From: Dipteronia dyeriana
Lineage: Eukaryota; Streptophyta; Magnoliopsida; Sapindales; Sapindaceae
Direction: 5' to 3'
Length of the DNA stretch: 64,000 bases
NCBI GenBank assembly: GCA_032871835.1
Contig: CM065296.1
Span: forward strand, 9,558,001-9,622,000
The notes below the pieces were generated by a model. That model was not told where the DNA came from and did not search any database. It worked only from the letters and a program-made list of their open reading frames with translations. Of the stretch, positions 58,951-64,000 are shown one piece after another (position 1 is the stretch's first letter; the number at the start of each line of letters is the position of its first letter). Position numbers and translations under genes: made by a program.

Positions 58951-59129
58951 CTTGGTTATCGGAACCTAAAAACCTCTAACTTTAGCCGGGTAACTTCTTC
59001 CATCGACCGTTGTAAGATATGACTATTTTCACCCGATTCATTCTCCTATCAAAAGCATCATCACAACCCATTATTAATAAAATAAAAATTACAATTAAAA
59101 ACCATTATAAACCAAAAAACGGGAACATT

Positions 59130-59570
59130 CTCGAGGTTTTTTGTGAATGGTTCGAGCTTTGTTGGCAAGGGTTATAAAAATGTTCGGACCATTTTCAAAA
59201 AGCTCGAACCCTTTCCAAAAAAGCTCGAACCCTTACCAAAATAGCTCGAAGTTTTTTGGGAAGGGTTCGAGGTTTTTTGGGAAGGGTTCAAGCTTTTTTG
59301 GCAAGTGCTCGAGCTTTTCGGGGAAGGGTTTGAGCTTTGTTGGCAAGGATTATAAAAGTGTTCGGACCATTTTCAAAAAGCTCAGACCCATTTCTAAAAT
59401 GCTCAGAGAATTATAAAAAAAACTCAGAGATTTAAAAAAAAAACTCAGAGACTTCCAAAAAAACTCGGACACTTATACAAAAAGCTCGGAGACTTTTAAA
59501 TAAATCTCGGAGTATTTTGAAAAAGTCTCGGACAACCTTTAAAAAGGCTCGAGACTTTATAGATCTAACA
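59130..59570. repeat. Subterminal array of AAAAAAGCTCGG units (right)
   Basis: Irregular units AAAAGCTCGAACCC, AAAAACTCGGA and GTTCGAGCTTTTTTGG in both senses, the inverted counterpart of 55995-56490. The apparent 89-codon frame FGKGSSFFGKG across it is a by-product of the repeat. Confidence 0.85.
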
Positions 59571-60639
59571 AATGGACTACATGTTCATATAAAGACTGTG
59601 ATAACAAATCATCAGGAATGGATACATTGTTACACCACTCATAAATGCATGATAAAAAAACGAAGATAAAAATATATGTTACCTTCTTGTGCAGAATCCG
59701 AAGAGAGACAAGTTTTTTGGTAAGAGAGAGAATAGTTGTAGATCGATTTTCATACAACTTTTTTAGAGAGAGAGGGGAGTTACTGTTTTTTCATTTTCAA
59801 AGTATAGATTGAAGTACAAAGAGAATTAAAAATTCATTAATCAATGGCAATTTGGGTAGTTCACCATAATAGGTGTCTTTTGCACTTAAGTTATTAAAGC
59901 AATAACATTACTTCAACACACCAAAAAAAGATGACATTTCTCACCATTTCTGATTAATTGACATTGTAAAATGAATCGACAACTGTGTAAAATGAAAAAA
60001 ACAGTGTCGATCGAAACCCCACACTAGTGGTGTAAATATGGATCGGACCGAGACAGACCGGTCTGTGTGGTCCGTGAAAGAAAACGAGTGTGCCAAGCAC
60101 GACCCATGTAGGAGGCAGGCCAGGCCAAGCCTGAAATGCAGATGGGCCGCGTGCTGGGCCTCAGGGGCTAGGCCCGGTAGGCCGGCCCGCCACGACACGT
60201 CAATCAGGCAAGCTAGGCCCCTGGACCAGCACGTCGGACCTGACCGCTGGATCGGCACACCGGCCTGTCAATTCAACCGTTTGTCTTTTTAAAAAAAAAT
60301 ATTCCCTCCAACGATTGGAATTTGAATTCCAGCCGTTGAAGGCTTCAAAAATTATAATTTTAATTTTGACCCACGATTCAAAATTTTCTATAAATTCTTT
60401 CATCCATTTCAATTTCCATTCACTCTCTCTCTATCATTCTCTCAATCTCTCATTCTCTAAAATCTCAATCTCTACATTCTCCAATTCTCTACACTTTTTC
60501 ATTCAATTTCATTATTACTCTCTCTACAAAAAATTTAATACCAATTTCCTTTCTTATTCTCTAAATTTTCCACCAACACACCAAAGTTTAAAGGTACAAT
60601 TTTTTTATTACTTTTGTTGAAACAGATTTTGTTAGTAAA

Positions 60640-61500
60640 TTTATAATTTTATGTTTAGACTTTAGTTATTAAATGATAATATTTTTATTTAGTTAGTTAG
60701 TTTATCAATTTTTATGCATACTTAGTTAGTTTTAATATTATTGTTTAGTATATTAAGATTTTAAAGTTTATTATTAATTTTAATATTTGTTGTTAGTAAA
60801 TTTAGAAATTTAATTTGTATCATTGAATTTAGTTTTTTTTTTATAAGTAAATTATGAATTTTAAGTGTAGTAGTTAAGTTTATTTTTTTTGTTAGTAAAT
60901 TATGAATTTTATGTGTAGTAGAAACATTTTAATATTTTGTGTTAATATATTATAAATTTTAAGTGTAGTGGTAAATTTTAATATGTTTTGTTAGTAAATT
61001 AAGATTTTTAAGTGTAATATTAAATTTAATATTTGTTGTTAGTAAACTTATCAATTTAATTTATATTAGTGAATTTCATATTTTTTGTTAGTAAATTATG
61101 AATTTTAAGTGTAGTTGTTTATTTTTAATATTTTGTGTTAATATATTATAAATTTTAAGTGTAGCGGTTAATTTTAACATGTTTTGTGAGTATATTAAGA
61201 TTTTTAAGTATAGTATTAAATTAAATATTTGTTATTAGTAAATTTATCAATTTAATTTGTATTAGTGAATTTAATATTTTTTGTTAGTAAATTATGAATT
61301 TTAAGTGTAATTGTTTATTTTAATATTTTGTATTAGTATATTATGAATTTTAAATGTAGTAGTTAATATTAATATATATTTTTTAGTAAAATAATATTTT
61401 TGAGTGTTGTATTAATTTTAATAATTATTGTTAATAAATTAAGATTGTTATGGGTAGTAATTAACTTAAAATTATTTTGTTACTAAATATTGATTTTTTA
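60640..61500. repeat. Degenerate AT-rich tandem repeat in the hAT D leader
   Basis: The phrase TTAGTAAATTATGAATTTTA, often followed by AGTGTAGTAGTTAATTTTAA, recurs about a dozen times with drift (for example near 60890, 61090, 61280, 61330). It lies between the element's 5' end and the CAG acceptor before the transposase start, so it is probably intronic. Confidence 0.8.
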
Positions 61501-61545
61501 GTGTGACTATTAATGACTATAGTATTCATATTTGTACTTCAGGAA

Positions 61546-63598
61546 ATGGATCATAACCAGCAACCTTATTTTTCGGACGGTTTGAACATGCTCAACAATG
61601 AATTTGATATTTCGGAGCTGACCTATACTCAAGCGGGACATTCTGGTTCCGTCGTTACACCAACATCACGTCCCAAAAGATTAACATCAGATGTCTGGTA
61701 GTGTTTCAACTTAGTCCAAATGACACTCCCAGACGGGACGATCGATCCCAAAGCTAAATGTAAGTTTTATCATAAGGATAATGCCACAAGTAGGAGGGGA
61801 ACCGAACATTTGAGAAGGCATATGCTCAAATGTATGCCTGCACATGGACAGTAGACATTACAACGGCAGCCAGACAGGTCCGTTACGACGTGGCAGTTCG
61901 ACGCCATGCAAGCTAGAGAGTGCTTGACACGATACATTGCACAAACTAATCAACCGATCAATGTTGGTGACAGTCCATTTTTTTAAGAATTAATCACATC
62001 TGCATACAACTCCCAATTTGAACATGTTTCTAGAACCACCACTAGAAATGATTTGATAAGATTGTTTGAAACCCAAAAAATTGATTTGATTGTTGATATA
62101 CAACATCTAAGTGTCTCTATTACATTAACTTATGATATTTGAAACGCATGTTCCAAACATGACTATTTATGTGTCACGGGATACTATTTAGATTCTGAAT
62201 GGAGGATAACAAAGAATTCTTGGTTTTCGTCCTATGGATTTTGCACATACCGCGGAAAATATTTTTAATGTCATTATTTATGTTTTAGAAACTTATAAAA
62301 TCATGCATCGCATCCTTTCTATCACATTAGATAATGCATTTGCAAATACTAGTTCTATTGCATTATTTGTGGCAAGAAATATCCCGCAAGATGGAGGTTA
62401 TTTCTTCCATCAACGATGTGCACGTCATATTATAAATTTAGTTGTACAGGCTAGTTTAAAGCAAGTAAGTGACCAAATAAATCGCATTAGAGATGTCATT
62501 TCTTGGATTTGTAGTTCTAATCCTAGATTCAGTGAATTCAAGAGACACTGTAAATTAAATGGTCTTAAACCTCGACGATTCCAAACTGATATGCCGGTAA
62601 GATAGAACTCTACTTACTTAATGTTGGACAATTGTTTGGATTATGATACAACCATTACATGTTTTTATAACATGAAATTGACCGAAATTGGTCGTCTTGA
62701 AGTCAAAGCACTTAGCACAGACGATTGGTATGTGGCAAGGGTTTTGGTTCAATTTTTAAAGATTTTTTACAATGCCACTGTAACTCTTTCCGGGGTCTAT
62801 TATCCCACATCTTCTTAGACAATCTATCAGATAGTGGAAATGTCTGAAGTGTTAAACAGTTATAGAGAAGATGAACATCTAGGTGCTGCAGTTGTTGATA
62901 TGGAGACAAAGTTGAAAAAATATTGGGCTAACATTCCTCTACTTTATGCTTTAAGTCTAATAGTAGATCATAGGGTTAAATTATCTGGTTTAGAAGTTTT
63001 GCTTGAATTTATTGATACTAATTTGTTCATCGATTATTCAAAACAAATTACTGACATTCGAACCAAGTTGTTCGAGATTTTTCGTATTTATGAGAGCATG
63101 TTTGGCAACATTGACACCCCTCAATCAACACAACCGGAGATAGAGCCGAAGCAAACAAGTTGAAACCTTCTCAAACGGTGAAAAAAGAACAAATTAGCAA
63201 GTACTTCTTCAAGGCAAAGATCTCGCCCATTTTCTTATACCGAACTGATTAGGTGTCTTGAAGCACAGTTTTATGCTGTTGAAGACAAGGAAGAGTTTGA
63301 TTTGTTGTTATAGTGGAAGACTTATACGTACATGTATCTAGTTCTGTCACACCTAACATGCAACGTATTGGTTATCCCCATGTCAACGGTGTCTTCAAAA
63401 CAAGCTTTTAGCACTATTGGACACATAATTGAACTAAGAAGAAGTTGTTTGTCTCCGAAAATTGTGGAGGTATTAACATGCCATCGAGATTGAGAGCATG
63501 CTAAAAAAAGGTTGCAAAATCAAACTATAAATAAAAAACTTATTCTAAATTTCAACAATCTATATATTGACGAGTCTTCCGGTAGTGGTCAGAGCTAG
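61546..63598 (+). pseudogene. hAT transposase (BED, RICESLEEPER-like), copy D
   Basis: The ATG at 61546 follows CTTCAG. Order: acidic start (MDHNQQPYFSDGLNMLNNEF), BED finger remnant with one cysteine changed (KCKFYHKDNATSRRGTEHLR), core (ILSITLDNAFANTSSIALFV, DGGYFFHQRCARHIINLVVQ, RFQTDMPVR), LSGVYYPTSS, YALSLIVDHRVKLSGLEVLL, and the dimerisation motif (VIPMSTVSSKQAFSTIGHII, then RRSCLSPKIVEVLTC), ending at TAG 63596. Stops after DVW, at 61855, 62603, 62817 and others disable it. It is a different subfamily from copies A/B and the TTF copy, and diverged from copy C. Confidence 0.85.
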
Positions 63599-64000
63599 AA
63601 CTAGGTTATACTTTTACATCTGTATTTACTTGTAAGTTGTAATACGATTGCACTCTTTTTCCCTTACCAAGTTTTTATCCCACTGAGTTTTTCTTGGTAA
63701 GGTTTTTAATGAGGTAATCATGTAAATATGTAATATTGAATTTCATAAGTGAAAAATAATTAAATAAATAAAAAAATTGTTAATTTCATATTTTCGTAAT
63801 TACATCTATTTTTGTTATTTTATATTACTTTATCTTTACTGAATTTTGGAATTATCATGAATCTATGATCTATCTACCTAATACATTTGTAATGAAATAT
63901 TATTTTTCATATTAATTATTTCAAAAGATAAACAAATTAATTTGAAAATTACATTTATATAATTGAATTGTTAAATTGATAGAACAAGCCATTTTTTTGG
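63599..64000. other. AT-rich 3' flank of hAT D, no gene seen
   Basis: Likely the 3' untranslated part of element D. No terminal repeat, subterminal GGCC array or coding frame is visible, so the element may extend past the window. Confidence 0.45.

Larger units (their letters stand above)
55550..59952. mobile_element. MULE with DUF1985 and MuDR-like genes, 4403 bp
   Basis: Exact 11-base flanks ATTAATTGACA at 55539-55549 and 59953-59963. Inside, arrays of CCGAGCTTTTTT (left) and AAAAAAGCTCGG (right) are inverted relative to each other and act as long subterminal repeats. A DUF1985 gene runs rightward and a MuDR-type gene leftward, an arrangement known in plant MULEs that carry host-like genes. 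It inserted 23 bases beyond the end of hAT C. Confidence 0.82.
60025..64000 (+). mobile_element. hAT element D, running off the window
   Basis: The left end TAGTGGTGTAAATATGG is hAT-like and is followed by GGCC-rich repeats (GGGCCGCG, GGCCCGG, GGCCGGCCCG; 60115-60265), far more GC-rich than the neighbourhood. A transposase gene follows. No right terminus is recognised before 64000. Confidence 0.7.

Noticed and set aside
59147..59416. 89-codon frame with FGKGS-type repeats
   Set aside because: It is the translation of the MULE subterminal repeat array and has no independent support.
60038..60292. GC-rich frames at the hAT D terminus
   Set aside because: Both-strand frames arise from the GGCC-rich terminal repeat; codon content and position do not support a gene.

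Overview
This is a stretch of plant nuclear DNA from a eudicot. It is AT-rich and holds GT-AG introns, long microsatellites and dense plant-type transposons (hAT, MULE, Ty3/gypsy, LTR remnants, MITEs). I see only two host genes that look alive, both on the minus strand near the left end. The rest is a graveyard of nested mobile elements. The species cannot be read from the sequence; no organellar, bacterial or CRISPR feature is present.

Layout. 1-5.2 kb: AT-rich intergenic DNA with a 188-bp tandem repeat, a 1.5-kb fold-back MULE-type MITE and a small MITE. 5.3-6.3 kb: an intronless armadillo-repeat protein gene. 7.4-13.2 kb: a complete 12-exon gene for ER membrane protein complex subunit 1 (EMC1; 983 codons by my splice model). 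13.5-17.2 kb: four non-autonomous elements, one inside another. 17.4-29.3 kb: two related hAT elements (A on minus, B on plus) facing each other 0.5 kb apart. Copy A carries two further insertions that B lacks. One of these is a 2.8-kb hAT-like element with two in-frame, splice-bounded exons of the splicing factor gene SF3B2.

29.5-32.2 kb: a possible solo LTR holding a MITE. 32.4-42.7 kb: a decayed MULE transposase gene split by a copia-like LTR and by a full-length but dead Ty3/gypsy element, which itself holds a 661-bp hAT MITE. 44.7-55.5 kb: a decayed hAT element (C). Its transposase is cut 17 bases after the start codon by a solo LTR, which was in turn cut by a fourth hAT element with a TTF zinc finger; a second LTR-like insertion cuts C again before its dimerisation domain. 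55.55-59.95 kb: a MULE with a MuDR-like gene and a DUF1985 gene in opposite orientation between inverted subterminal arrays. 60.0-64 kb: another decayed hAT (D) running off the window.

Functionally only EMC1 (an ER insertase scaffold) and the ARM protein are likely to matter to the cell. The main interest of the rest is the readable insertion history, with target-site duplications that date layers relative to each other, and the captured host exons.
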